Shown here: in pieces, positions 16,141 through 24,713 of the stretch | How positions within the stretch are numbered: the stretch's first letter is position 1 | Layout: each line of letters begins with the position of its first letter | Assembly: GCA_910587095.1 (NCBI GenBank) | Contig: CAJUMJ010000041.1 | Coordinates: forward strand, 1 to 64,000 | Length of the DNA stretch: 64,000 bases | From: an uncultured Lachnospiraceae bacterium | Lineage (GTDB): Bacteria; Bacillota; Clostridia; Lachnospirales; Lachnospiraceae | Direction: 5' to 3' | Made by a program: the position numbers and the translations under genes | Notes under the pieces: model-generated | Told to the model about the DNA's origin: nothing | The model's database searches: none | What the model saw: only the letters and a program-made list of their open reading frames with translations

Positions 16141-16617
16141 ATGAGTACATTTACGATTGTTCTGTTGGTAATCCTGGCGGTTTTGTTGATCGCCGTGGTT
16201 GTTTTATATTTCCTTGGAAAGAAAGCGCAGAAAAGGCAGGCCGAGCAGCAGGAGCAGATCGCTGCCGCCAGACAGACCGTATCCATGCTCATCATTGACA
16301 AAAAGCGAATGAAGCTAAAAGACGCGGGACTGCCCCAGTTTGTCATCGATCAGACGCCTAAGCTTTTCCGCGGCTCCAAGCTTCCGATTGTGAAAGCAAA
16401 GGTCGGCCCGCAGATAATGACCCTCGTCTGCGAGGAAAGTATCTTCGACTCCGTACCTGTCAAAAAGGAAGTAAAAGCCGATGTCAGCGGCATATACATC
16501 ACAGGCGTAAAGGGCCTGCACGGCAAGATGCCCGCCGCGCCGGTGAAAAAGAAGAGCAAATTCAGGCAGCTGGTAGAAAAAGCGCAGGAAAAAGCAGGTG
16601 CAAAGCCGATAAAATAA
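16141..16617 (+). CDS. Small conserved single-pass membrane protein
   Basis: This 158-aa product begins with a strongly hydrophobic helix (FTIVLLVILAVLLIAVVVLYFLG), followed by a basic/glutamine-rich linker (KKAQKRQAEQQEQ). It then has a soluble domain of about 90 residues (KRMKLKDAGLPQFVIDQ...VKEVKADVSGIYITGVKG region) and a lysine-rich tail. It is most likely inserted with the soluble part in the cytoplasm. The ATG follows AGAGAGG. No functional family was recognised, though the pattern resembles a lineage-restricted conserved protein. It stands alone on the + strand and ends at a strong terminator shared with the convergent DUF1934 gene. Confidence 0.75.
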   Translation: MSTFTIVLLVILAVLLIAVVVLYFLGKKAQKRQAEQQEQIAAARQTVSMLIIDKKRMKLKDAGLPQFVIDQTPKLFRGSKLPIVKAKVGPQIMTLVCEESIFDSVPVKKEVKADVSGIYITGVKGLHGKMPAAPVKKKSKFRQLVEKAQEKAGAKPIK

Positions 16618-16625
16618 TACGGACC

Positions 16626-16666
16626 GGCGGTTTTACGACAGGAGCGTAAAATCGCCGTTTTCTTTT
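16626..16666 (+). terminator. Intrinsic terminator, probably bidirectional
   Basis: GGCGGTTTTACG (16626-16637) pairs with CGTAAAATCGCC (16644-16655) with one mismatch, followed by GTTTTCTTTT on the + strand. On the minus strand the same stem includes the last codons and stop of the DUF1934 gene, with an AT-rich tail beyond. Confidence 0.8.
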
Positions 16667-17085
16667 GACCTGATGTCTATCCTGATATGGCAGTCCGAAA
16701 GAAACTCGTAATTGATATCAAGCGCATAGTCCACATCCACCACAATATTATCTTCCTTTTCGTCAATCGTAATCCGCTTCGTATCGATTCCCACCAGAAT
16801 TTGTCCGAACGGCGTATTGTAATTTGACATATTCTTTTTATTTTCCTGAAAAACCATATGCACATTGATCAGGCCGTTGCGGGTCAGCTCCAACATCTGT
16901 CCGCCAAATTTCAGGCGGTTCTTCGTGGCGCAGTCAAAACCCTCCGTAATCTCCTCGTAAATCACATAGTGCCTGTCATTCTTTTTATAGTAATCTCCCA
17001 CAGTGACCATCTCGATCTTATCGGCATTTTCTTCCCGCTGATCAAACTGTAGTCCCTGCAAGGTCAACAACACTTCTTTTGTCAT
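16633..17085 (-). CDS. DUF1934 (YwiB-like) protein
   Basis: This 150-aa cytosolic beta-barrel protein resembles the calycin-like DUF1934/YwiB family. Recognisable segments are the N-terminal MTKEVLLTLQGLQFD, the middle HYVIYEEITEG and LTRNGLINVHMVFQENKK, and a C-terminal strand pair ending DCHIRIDIRSKEN. Function is not established for the family. It lies downstream of murI on the same strand, separated by a palindrome, and may be co-transcribed. The ATG follows GGAGATACC. Confidence 0.75.
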   Translation of the reverse strand: MTKEVLLTLQGLQFDQREENADKIEMVTVGDYYKKNDRHYVIYEEITEGFDCATKNRLKFGGQMLELTRNGLINVHMVFQENKKNMSNYNTPFGQILVGIDTKRITIDEKEDNIVVDVDYALDINYEFLSDCHIRIDIRSKENGDFTLLS

Positions 17086-17101
17086 GGTATCTCCATTTCT
17101 C

Positions 17102-17132
17102 GTAACAGTTCAGCCTTTGGCTGAACTGTTAC
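17102..17132. repeat. Perfect 14-bp palindrome between murI and the DUF1934 gene
   Basis: GTAACAGTTCAGCC (17102-17115) pairs perfectly with GGCTGAACTGTTAC (17119-17132) around TTT. There is no T-tract on either side. Half-sites with the same words (GTTCAGCC, GGCTGAACTGTTAC) occur at about 15901-15910 and 16027-16041, so this belongs to a small local repeat family. Confidence 0.6.
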
Positions 17133-17169
17133 CATTTCTCAAACATTATCCCTATGCTGCTGTGCACCT

Positions 17170-18003
17170 CTAAAACTCGTCAATATTAATTACCTTTGCA
17201 GACAATATACCGTAAGTCAAAATAGAATTGGCAAAACGTTGGAACTTGTCGGCGGCGTCGCTGACGAAGAACCGGTAAAGCTCTGTTCCAAGCCCCGGCC
17301 TGTGTTCGCTTTCCAGCCCCTTTTCCAAAAGCAGCGTCTTTAATTCCCTCGCCGTCTCATAGGCCGGATTGACGAGGGTCACACCGTTCCCCATAATTTT
17401 TGCTACCGTGGAGCGCAGCATGGGATAGTGCGTGCAGCCCAAAATCAGCGTATCGATACCGCTGTCCACCAGTTCCGTCAGATAGCGTCCCGCAATCTCG
17501 TCCGTCACAGGATCCTCCCATAAGCCCTCCTCCACCAGCGGCACAAAGAGCGGACATGCCTTTCCGATAATTTTGACACCACTGTCGCTTTTTTCTATGT
17601 ACCGGTTGTAAATACCGCTGTTTATAGTGGCCTCCGTGGCTATGACGCCGATCTTTTTATTCCTTGTGGCAGCGAGGGCCGCTATGGCTCCCGGCTGCAC
17701 CACGCCGATAATCGGCACTTCCACTTCCTTTTCCAGATCCTCAAGCGCGTATGCGCTGGCGGTGTTGCAGGCGACGACAATCGCCTTTACCTTCTGTGTC
17801 TCAAGAAAATGCACAATCTGTCTGGAAAACTTTGTCACCGTCTCCCTGGATTTGCTTCCGTAGGGCACCCTCGCCGTGTCTCCAAAATACACGATCCGCT
17901 CGTTTGGGAGCTGCCGCATGATCTCCCTGGCCACCGTCAGTCCCCCCACGCCCGAATCAAACACCCCGACAGGGCTGTTATGCCATTCTTCCTGTTCGCT
18001 CAT
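17170..18003 (-). CDS. murI: Glutamate racemase
   Basis: This 277-aa cytosolic enzyme converts L-glutamate to D-glutamate for peptidoglycan. The two catalytic cysteines are visible in VACNTASAYAL and LGCTHYPML, with the N-terminal PVGVFDSGVGGLTVAREI signature and YFGDTARVPYGSKS. The start at 18003 (MSEQEEW) has GGAGG nine bases upstream; further in-frame codons upstream lack support and would run into the preceding small gene. It lies last in the ispE-GntR-small gene-murI cluster. Confidence 0.94.
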   Translation of the reverse strand: MSEQEEWHNSPVGVFDSGVGGLTVAREIMRQLPNERIVYFGDTARVPYGSKSRETVTKFSRQIVHFLETQKVKAIVVACNTASAYALEDLEKEVEVPIIGVVQPGAIAALAATRNKKIGVIATEATINSGIYNRYIEKSDSGVKIIGKACPLFVPLVEEGLWEDPVTDEIAGRYLTELVDSGIDTLILGCTHYPMLRSTVAKIMGNGVTLVNPAYETARELKTLLLEKGLESEHRPGLGTELYRFFVSDAADKFQRFANSILTYGILSAKVINIDEF

Positions 18004-18053
18004 GATCCCAAACCTCCCGTATCTGTTCCGGTTCCTGGCAGATACCGTCCTTT

Positions 18054-18293
18054 TTACTCCGTTTCGGCCGACAGATGTTCCTTGCACCATTCCAGAAATT
18101 TGCTGCTTATCACAATTTCACCGCTGTCCGCCCACCATATTTCCTCTGCGTCAATCTGCCCGGCCCCGGCCTCGGATTCCCCCGTCCGCACTGCCTCGCA
18201 TGTTTCTTCCGTAAAGCAAAGTTCCGGATAAAATACACCCCACCAGGCCATCGCAAACATGCATACCGCAAGAGTTTTTCCCTTCTTCCACAT
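18054..18293 (-). CDS. Small exported hypothetical protein
   Basis: This 79-aa product begins with a basic start and hydrophobic stretch (KTLAVCMFAMAWWGVFYPELCF), consistent with a signal peptide or anchor, followed by an acidic segment with two further cysteines. It sits in the gap between the GntR gene and murI on the same strand, 51 bases before murI, and its ATG follows GGGAGAG. That placement and the signal-like start are why I call it real. No family was recognised. Confidence 0.55.
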   Translation of the reverse strand: MWKKGKTLAVCMFAMAWWGVFYPELCFTEETCEAVRTGESEAGAGQIDAEEIWWADSGEIVISSKFLEWCKEHLSAETE

Positions 18294-18362
18294 AACGCTC
18301 TCCCATCTGCCGGTTGTCCCGACATTGGGAGTATGCCCGCGCCAAAGGTCTTTGATACAAAA

Positions 18363-19049
18363 TCACGCCTTTTTTCCGGGATCGATACGAATCTGTTTGA
18401 TGATGGATTTCTCCTGGTTGTCGATGTGGAGCCTTGCGGCGGCCGCCGCTGCCTCCTTGTCCCCGTCCACAATACTCTCGTATATCATCCTATGCTCATT
18501 GACCAGATTTTCATGCCCGCTCTCGTCCTTAATATACTCAAACCGATACCGGTACATCTGCTCGGACAAATTGTTAATCATCTGAATCAGACGTTGATTT
18601 CCCGTGGCCTGCACAATGATGTCGTGAAGCGCCACATCCGCCTCAGCGATGGTGACCGCATCCCTCGTTTTAGTGGCCTCCTCGAAGCTGTCGCAAGCCT
18701 TTTTCAAGGCGCTTTTCCCCTCGGCGGTAATTCTCTCGCAGGCAAGCGCCGTGCACAGAGCGTCCAGGGCGCGCCTCACCTCCAATACATCCTGCAGACT
18801 TTTCTCCGAAATCTGCGCCACCTCCGCTCCCCGCCTCGGAATCATAGTCACAAGCCCCTCCAGCTCAAGCTTGCGGATCGCCTCCCTGATCGGTGTGCGG
18901 CTAACCCCGAGCCGGTTCGCCAGATGAATTTCCATCAGCCTCTCCCCCGGCTTCAGCTCTCCCGTCAAAATCGCCCGCCGCAACGTGTTAAACACCACAT
19001 CCCGCAGCGGAAGAAACTCATTCATATTCACCGTAAAATCTTTGTCCAT
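18363..19049 (-). CDS. GntR-family regulator, FadR/FCD subfamily
   Basis: This 228-aa regulator has an N-terminal winged helix (residues about 10-78; LRRAILTGELKPGERL, LANRLGVSRTPIREAIRKLELEGLV) and a C-terminal FCD ligand domain. The usual metal-binding positions appear as Asp in EADVALHDIIV, His in the same motif, and His residues in SGHENLVNEHRMIY and AARLHIDNQ. The effector is probably a carboxylate sugar acid or metabolite but cannot be named. It sits between ispE and murI. A TTGTATACAA palindrome overlaps the cluster promoter and is a good candidate for its own operator. Confidence 0.9.
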   Translation of the reverse strand: MDKDFTVNMNEFLPLRDVVFNTLRRAILTGELKPGERLMEIHLANRLGVSRTPIREAIRKLELEGLVTMIPRRGAEVAQISEKSLQDVLEVRRALDALCTALACERITAEGKSALKKACDSFEEATKTRDAVTIAEADVALHDIIVQATGNQRLIQMINNLSEQMYRYRFEYIKDESGHENLVNEHRMIYESIVDGDKEAAAAAARLHIDNQEKSIIKQIRIDPGKKA

Positions 19050-19067
19050 TTATATCCCCTTATACCC

Positions 19068-19928
19068 TTATACCACATAAAACTCCGTCACAAAAACAGT
19101 CCCGGCAAGATGCTCCTCCTCTATGGCCAAAGCTCCCTCTTTCGCCTTTTGCGGATCCGTATAGATGCCGAACACAGTAGGCCCGCTGCCGCTCATCAGC
19201 GCATTCTCCGCTCCCGTCTCGCACATCCTTTGTTTTAGCCTGCAGATAACCGGATATTCGCGCTCGGTGACCGTCTCAAGCACATTTCCCATCCTGTCCG
19301 TTATCCCCTTTAAGTCTCCCCGAAAAAGAGCTGCCGCCATACCGTCAATATCCGGATGAAAGGCCAGCTTGTCCGCCTGCAAATGCCCGTAGACAAAAGC
19401 CGTGGACACGTCGATATCCGGCTTTGCCACCACCAGATGGCAGGGCGGAGGAGGTGACAGAGGCGTCAGAATTTCACCTATCCCCTCGGAAAGCATCGTT
19501 CCCCCCTCTATGCAGTAGGGAATATCCGCTCCAAGCGTCACCCCGAGCTTTTTCAGCTCCTCCACGGAACATCCCAGCCCGAAAAGCGCATTCATCCCCC
19601 GCAAAACCGCCGCGGCGTCGGCGCTTCCCCCCGCCATGCCCGCAGCGATGGGAATCCTCTTCTTTAAAGTGATGGATACCCCCTCCCTGAGCTCCTTTTC
19701 CTCCGCCAAAAGCGCGGCCGCGCGATAAGCCAGATTGGTTTCATCCGCAGGAAGCCCGGCTCCTTCAATCCGAAGCGCAATACCTGGTTCCTCCCTCTTT
19801 TCCAGAGTCAGTTCATCGCAAATGTCCACGGTCTGCATGATCATTTTCACCTCGTGGTAACCGTCCGGCCGCTTTCGCAGCACATCCAGGCCAAGATTTA
19901 TCTTTGCGTAAGCTCTCTCTTTCACCAT
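19068..19928 (-). CDS. ispE: 4-diphosphocytidyl-2-C-methyl-D-erythritol kinase
   Basis: This 286-aa GHMP kinase phosphorylates CDP-methylerythritol in the MEP isoprenoid pathway. It has the N-terminal AYAKINLGLDVLRKRPDGYHEV signature and the ATP-binding GHMP motif PIAAGMAGGSADAAAVLRGMN, the C-terminal motif being MSGSGPTVFGIY. The start at 19928 is preceded by AAGGAAA; the GTG at 19958 is less likely. It is the first gene after the promoter at 19985-20013. Confidence 0.93.
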   Translation of the reverse strand: MVKERAYAKINLGLDVLRKRPDGYHEVKMIMQTVDICDELTLEKREEPGIALRIEGAGLPADETNLAYRAAALLAEEKELREGVSITLKKRIPIAAGMAGGSADAAAVLRGMNALFGLGCSVEELKKLGVTLGADIPYCIEGGTMLSEGIGEILTPLSPPPPCHLVVAKPDIDVSTAFVYGHLQADKLAFHPDIDGMAAALFRGDLKGITDRMGNVLETVTEREYPVICRLKQRMCETGAENALMSGSGPTVFGIYTDPQKAKEGALAIEEEHLAGTVFVTEFYVV

Positions 19929-19973
19929 AACCGATTTCCTTTTCCCCCGTGATTTCACAGTTTAAATGCATTT

Positions 19974-20013
19974 TGTATACAAGGATTGTACTGAATTCCA
20001 TACAAAATGTCAA
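19974..20013 (-). promoter_or_regulatory. ispE-cluster promoter with palindromic candidate operator
   Basis: On the minus strand TTGACA (20008-20013) and TACAAT (19985-19990) are spaced by 17 bases. Overlapping or just downstream is the perfect palindrome TTGTATACAA (19974-19983). Wider arms CATTTTGTAT/ATACAAAATG bracket the -10 region. The palindrome fits the general TNGT-ACNA form of FadR-type GntR sites, suggesting control by the GntR regulator encoded in the same operon. Confidence 0.75.
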
Positions 20014-20224
20014 GTTTCACCTTACATCTGTCCGACCGAACTTGTAATCAGCCCCGGATAAAACAATGTCCCAAACGGCAGTTTTTTTGCCATAAAAATT
20101 AAAGATTCTCTTCTAATCTATTTGGGAAAATGGTACGATATAATAAATAGAATAAGGAGATTGCCTGACGGCAGTCTTTTCGCAGCTACAAACATACATC
20201 CATTATTTCCAAGGAGGGATACCC

Positions 20225-20860
20225 ATGAGCGTAAACGGAATTACCGGCGCAGGCAGCAATGCTTACGAGACATACCCGGTTACACAGACACAGACGGAGA
20301 CAAAACCGGTGGAAGATAACAAGGATTCTTCCGATAAGGGCGAAAGCGGTGCGGTCTATGAGCCTTCAAAAGACAGCGCCAACGTGCCTTTGAAAAAATA
20401 TGTACAGAATACCGAGCTTGTAAATAAGATGAAAGCCGACGCGGAGGCTCACACGAAGCAGTTGCAGAGCATCGTGGAAAAGATGATGAGCAAACAGAGC
20501 CAGACCTTCGGCATCGCCAACGACGATATGTGGAAGTTCCTCGCCAGCGGCAAGTTCGAGGTTGACGAGGCCACTAAGGCGCAGGCGCAGGAGGACATCT
20601 CCGAGGACGGCTACTGGGGCGTGAAACAGACTTCCGGCAGAATTCTTGATTTCGCTACCGCTTTGACCGGCGGCGATCCCAGCAAGATCGAAGATATGCG
20701 CAAAGCATTCGAAAAGGGTTACAAGCAGGCCGAGGAAACGTGGGGCGGAGAACTTCCCGACATCTCCAAAAAGACCTACGACGCCGTGATGGCAGGCTTT
20801 GACAAGATGGCCGAGGATGCGGCGCAGGCTGACACTACCGTCACAGAAACCACCAACTAA
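20225..20860 (+). CDS. Conserved hypothetical protein, possibly surface or flagellum-related
   Basis: This 211-aa acidic protein has a low-complexity N-terminus rich in Thr/Gln/Glu (YPVTQTQTETKP) and a helical centre (LVNKMKADAEAHTKQLQSIV). It has a conserved-looking block EDISEDGYWGVKQTSGRILDFATAL and a helical C-terminus with KAFEKGYKQAEETWGGELPDIS. I associate this pattern with lineage-specific proteins of Lachnospiraceae, but no function is established. There is no signal peptide or membrane helix. AAGGAGGG precedes the ATG by eight bases, suggesting high expression. It is monocistronic: a terminator lies at 20961-20994. Confidence 0.75.
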   Translation: MSVNGITGAGSNAYETYPVTQTQTETKPVEDNKDSSDKGESGAVYEPSKDSANVPLKKYVQNTELVNKMKADAEAHTKQLQSIVEKMMSKQSQTFGIANDDMWKFLASGKFEVDEATKAQAQEDISEDGYWGVKQTSGRILDFATALTGGDPSKIEDMRKAFEKGYKQAEETWGGELPDISKKTYDAVMAGFDKMAEDAAQADTTVTETTN

Positions 20861-20885
20861 CCGTTTTGTGAAGTTTCTTGAACGG

Positions 20886-20927
20886 ATCGCTTTGCAGCGA
20901 TAAGTCGGAGGATGCTTTGCATTCTCC
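20886..20927. repeat. Two small palindromes, one of the GGAGAATGC type
   Basis: ATCGC (20886-20890) pairs with GCGAT (20897-20901), and GGAGGATGC (20907-20915) pairs with GCATTCTCC (20919-20927). The second hairpin is a variant of the GGAGAATGCC/GGCATTCTCC hairpins found at 24745, 45802 and 58931. Confidence 0.55.
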
Positions 20928-20960
20928 TCCCACACTTTACACTGTTGCATTATTTATACA

Positions 20961-20996
20961 AAAAGAACCGGAGCACATACTTCGGTTCTTTTTTGG
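20961..20996 (+). terminator. Intrinsic terminator after the 20225 gene
   Basis: AAAAGAACCG (20961-20970) pairs with CGGTTCTTTT (20983-20992), the T-run continuing to 20994. The beta-galactosidase start follows 30 bases later. Confidence 0.8.
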
Positions 20997-21026
20997 CACT
21001 TGCGCACAGCGCGGAAAGAGGTATCT

Positions 21027-23042
21027 ATGGTTGAATACGAAAAAATCCGTAAAATCCCCTACGGCGGCGACTACAATCCGGAACAGTGGCCGGAGGAAAC
21101 CTGGGAGGAGGATATGCGGCTTTTAAAACTGGCACATATCGACATTGTCACCTTGAATGTCTTTAGCTGGGCCATGCTGCAATCCGACGATGATGTCTAT
21201 CACTTTGAAAAACTGGATAAAATTATGGATCTGGCAACAAGGCACGGTATGAAAATCTGCCTGGCCACTTCCACCGGAGCGCACCCGGCATGGATGGCAA
21301 AAAAACACCCCGATATCCTCCGGGTGACAACTAACGGCATGAAACGCAAATTTGGTTTCCGGCACAATTCCTGCCCCAACAGTCCTGCCTACCAAAAATA
21401 TGCCGTCCAGCTCGCATCCAAACTGGCGGACCGCTACAAAAGCTATGACAATATCGTCGCCTGGCACATATCCAACGAGTATGGCGGGGAATGTTACTGC
21501 GAAAACTGCGAGAATAAGTTCAGAGAATGGGTGAAAGAAAAATACAAAACCATCGGGGAGGTGAACCGGGTCTGGAACACCGCTTTCTGGGGACACACTT
21601 TCTACGATTTTGACGAGATCGTAGCCCCCAGCCTGCTCTCAGAACACCTGACCGACTTCCAGACCGCCTTTCAGGGTATCTCCCTTGACTACAGACGGTT
21701 TAATTCCGAGAGTATTTTAAACGCTTTCCGCCTTGAGTACGACGCCATCCATGCCGTCACTCCCGATATCCCCATCACCACAAATCTGATGGGTACTTAC
21801 CAGCCTCTGGATTACCGGATGTGGGGCAAATATATGGACTTTATCTCCTGGGACAACTATCCCGGAGCCGATGCGCCCGTGGAAGCCGCAGCCATGCGAC
21901 ACGACCTGATGCGCGGTTTAAAGCAGGGAAAACCCTTCGCCCTGATGGAACAGACGCCCTCCGTTCAGAACTGGCAGCCATTCAATACGCTAAAGCGTCC
22001 CGGCGTTATGCGTCTTTGGAGCTATCAGGCAGTCGCCCACGGTGCGGACACCGTTATGTTTTTCCAGATGAAACGCAGCGTCGGCGCCTGTGAGAAATAT
22101 CACGGCGCGGTGATCGATCACGCCGGGCACGAGAACACCCGCGTATTTCGTGAGGTCGCAGCGCTTGGCGATGAGCTTGACAGACTCGGAGATCAGACTT
22201 TGGGCGCAAGGAGCGAAGCAAAAGCCGCCATCGTATTCGACTGGGATAACTGGTGGGCCGTCTCCTACTCCTCAGGCCCCTCCGTCTATCTGGACTATTG
22301 CCGGGAGGTGCAACGCTACTACAAAGCGCTGTTTGACCTGAATATTCCCGTGGACATGATCGGTGTGGAGGACGACCTGTCCCCCTATTCTCTTGTCATC
22401 GCTCCCACGCTTTACATGGTAAAGTCAGGGTACGACGAAAAACTGCGCGACTATGTGAAAAACGGCGGCCGTTTCCTGACCACCTTTTTCAGCGGCTATG
22501 TGGACGAGCACGACCTTGTAACCGTCGGCGGATATCCCGGGAAGCTGCGGGATATTCTCGGTATTTGGGTGGAGGAGACTGACGCGCTGCCAAAGAGCGG
22601 GAGCAATCGCTTCCACTACCACGAAAAGACCTATCCCGCCTCCATGCTCTGCGATTTGCTGCACACAAATGGGGCGCAGGCTCTCGCTTTCTATGAACAG
22701 GACTTTTACGCGGGAATGCCTGTACTCACGAAGAACTCTTTCGGCAAAGGCTTCGGCTACTATGTCGCCACCTGTTCGGACAATGATTTTTATCGGGATT
22801 ATCTTTATGAAATCTGCGAAGAAGCCGGCATAAAACCTCTGATGGATACGCCGGACGGCGTAGAAGTGACCAGGAGGAGCAATGAAAAAGGGAGCTTTCT
22901 TTTCATACTCAATCACAGAGAAGACAGCTATGTGGCGTCGCTGCCCTTTGCGGGCACTGACCTGCTGACAGGAAAAAGCTACGAGGAGGGAGATGCGCTC
23001 ACGCTGGAAAAGAAAGACGTGGCAATTTTGCGCCTCGGATAA
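21027..23042 (+). CDS. Beta-galactosidase, glycoside hydrolase family 42
   Basis: This 671-aa cytosolic enzyme hydrolyses terminal beta-galactosides. It has an N-terminal TIM barrel (GGDYNPEQWPEETWEEDM), general acid/base Glu151 in AWHISNEYGG, nucleophile Glu309 in FALMEQTPS, a zinc cluster of cysteines (116, 156, 158, 161), then a beta-galactosidase trimerisation domain (about 390-590) and a small C-terminal domain. There is no signal peptide, so it acts on imported oligosaccharides. The ATG at 21027 has AGAGG five bases upstream. No transporter or regulator adjoins it; the gene stands alone behind a terminator. Confidence 0.93.
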   Translation: MVEYEKIRKIPYGGDYNPEQWPEETWEEDMRLLKLAHIDIVTLNVFSWAMLQSDDDVYHFEKLDKIMDLATRHGMKICLATSTGAHPAWMAKKHPDILRVTTNGMKRKFGFRHNSCPNSPAYQKYAVQLASKLADRYKSYDNIVAWHISNEYGGECYCENCENKFREWVKEKYKTIGEVNRVWNTAFWGHTFYDFDEIVAPSLLSEHLTDFQTAFQGISLDYRRFNSESILNAFRLEYDAIHAVTPDIPITTNLMGTYQPLDYRMWGKYMDFISWDNYPGADAPVEAAAMRHDLMRGLKQGKPFALMEQTPSVQNWQPFNTLKRPGVMRLWSYQAVAHGADTVMFFQMKRSVGACEKYHGAVIDHAGHENTRVFREVAALGDELDRLGDQTLGARSEAKAAIVFDWDNWWAVSYSSGPSVYLDYCREVQRYYKALFDLNIPVDMIGVEDDLSPYSLVIAPTLYMVKSGYDEKLRDYVKNGGRFLTTFFSGYVDEHDLVTVGGYPGKLRDILGIWVEETDALPKSGSNRFHYHEKTYPASMLCDLLHTNGAQALAFYEQDFYAGMPVLTKNSFGKGFGYYVATCSDNDFYRDYLYEICEEAGIKPLMDTPDGVEVTRRSNEKGSFLFILNHREDSYVASLPFAGTDLLTGKSYEEGDALTLEKKDVAILRLG

Positions 23043-23083
23043 CGGTTTTCCCCGTTGAAGCTCCTTCCCGCGCGGCGCTGCGG

Positions 23084-24685
23084 TCAAAGGCTGCGCAGGA
23101 CGCCCTGGATTCCCTCTTTTTCATAGATCTCTCTGTAGCGGGATACCTCGTCCCTGATCAGCTCGTCAATGACGCGCATGCCAAGAAGCTCCACCGGCGC
23201 CTTGTCGTCCGTCATGATGCGCTCCCCCGCCTCGTAGGGAAGCAGACCATCCGAAACCGTATCCATCATCGCAAGGAGGCTCTCATCCGCAACCGCCTCC
23301 TTGTGTCTTTCCAGATTTGTAAGCATCCGCGGATTGTTTGAGGCAAAAAGCTCCCTGTTTGTGGAGCCCTTCACATCCACCGTATAGACCTCCTCAAAAA
23401 CGCTGCCAATGGTGTCCGACAGATAAGCGTTGATGCTGTCCTCTCCGCTTCCCCTCATGTTCATATTGACCACCATCACACCGTCCTGCGTCAGATGCTC
23501 CCTCACCAACTCAAAAAATTCCACGGAAGACATCTGAAAGGGAATCGTGATATCCTGGTATGCGTCCACCATAATCACGTCGTACTTTTCGTCAATCGCA
23601 TTCAGATAGGCTCTGCCGTCATAAGTTGTGACTTCCACGTCATCCGGCAATTCAAAGTAAGTCCGCGCCAAATCCGTGATCTTTTCGTCGATCTCCACAC
23701 CTTCCACAGGCATGTCCCCGTAATACGCGCGGCACTGGTGCGCGTACGTGCCCGTTCCCATGCCAAGAATCAGGGTTTTGCATTCCGCCGGGTTTTCCTT
23801 TCCTGTCATAAGAGGCGCGGCCATCGCGTAGTCGTAATACATTCCCGTAAGTCCTTCCTCTTTCATCAGCATGGACTGTACCCCGAAAAGCACGTTGGTT
23901 GACAATATGACATTTCTGTCGTTTTCTTTTACCTGCAAATAGTTATATATGGATTCCCCCTCGTACGCCAGATCATTCTCCCAAAAGGCAAAACTGTTTG
24001 ACGTTCCAAGCGCGCAGCACAAGCCGAACAATACCGCCGAAGCGACGCTCTTTTTCAGCCCGGCTTTTCCGCTCGCAAAATAGACGATGCCAAGCGCCAA
24101 AAGAATCGCGGCAAAAATCAGAAACGTGACGGAAGTTCCCACCGCCGGAATCGAGACAAAGGTAGGAACAAAGGTTCCTATAATGCTGCCGATGGTGTTG
24201 AAAGCATTAAGCGTCCCCACGGTGCTGCCGCTGTCCTCAAGGCTGTCCACCGTATATTTCGCCAGGGAAGGCGTCACTGTTCCAAGCAAAAAAAGCGGAA
24301 ATACAAAAACCACCATGCAGGCCGCGAACGCAGCCCAAATCAGAAAATTCGTGTTCACCGTAAAAATCAGAAGAGCCGATATTCCAAGGACAATGTATTT
24401 CCCGACCACCGGAATCGCCGCAATCCAGACTCCCGCAATCAGAATGCGCGTATAGAGCCTGTCCGGGCTGGGATTTTTGTCCGCGCTTTTTCCCCCGTAA
24501 ATATTTCCCAGCGCCATGGCAATCATAATAGTGCCGATAATGATCGTCCACACAATCTGTGAGGAACTGAAATAGGGAGCAAGCAGCCTGCTCGCCCCCA
24601 ATTCTACCGCCATCACGGACATCCCCGCAAAAAATTCCGTCAAATACAAAAACAATTTATTTTTCAATATAGGTGTCGTGCTCAT
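23084..24685 (-). CDS. Membrane-fused spermidine synthase-like protein
   Basis: In this 533-aa protein the first 220 residues hold about six to seven membrane helices, starting LYLTEFFAGMSVMAVELGASRLLAPYFSSSQ, the typical start of fused MFS/spermidine-synthase proteins. The remainder is a Rossmann methyltransferase-like aminopropyltransferase domain: LILGMGTGTYAHQ, VEGVEIDEKITDLARTYF, VTTYDGRAYL, YDVIMVDAYQ. The active-site Asp pair of true spermidine synthases is only partly matched (DAYQ), so the substrate may not be putrescine. It is encoded alone, convergent with the GH42 gene (41 bases between stops). Confidence 0.82.
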   Translation of the reverse strand: MSTTPILKNKLFLYLTEFFAGMSVMAVELGASRLLAPYFSSSQIVWTIIIGTIMIAMALGNIYGGKSADKNPSPDRLYTRILIAGVWIAAIPVVGKYIVLGISALLIFTVNTNFLIWAAFAACMVVFVFPLFLLGTVTPSLAKYTVDSLEDSGSTVGTLNAFNTIGSIIGTFVPTFVSIPAVGTSVTFLIFAAILLALGIVYFASGKAGLKKSVASAVLFGLCCALGTSNSFAFWENDLAYEGESIYNYLQVKENDRNVILSTNVLFGVQSMLMKEEGLTGMYYDYAMAAPLMTGKENPAECKTLILGMGTGTYAHQCRAYYGDMPVEGVEIDEKITDLARTYFELPDDVEVTTYDGRAYLNAIDEKYDVIMVDAYQDITIPFQMSSVEFFELVREHLTQDGVMVVNMNMRGSGEDSINAYLSDTIGSVFEEVYTVDVKGSTNRELFASNNPRMLTNLERHKEAVADESLLAMMDTVSDGLLPYEAGERIMTDDKAPVELLGMRVIDELIRDEVSRYREIYEKEGIQGVLRSL

Positions 24686-24713
24686 TCCACCGCTCCTTTA
24701 CACTAACCGCCAT

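Noticed and set aside
18075..19238. 387-codon + strand frame across GntR and the small exported gene
   Set aside because: It is antisense to three well-supported genes and has no recognisable motif.
20225..20860. Flagellin or flagellar regulator
   Set aside because: No flagellin termini or sigma-28 promoter with correct spacing was found, so it is left unassigned.
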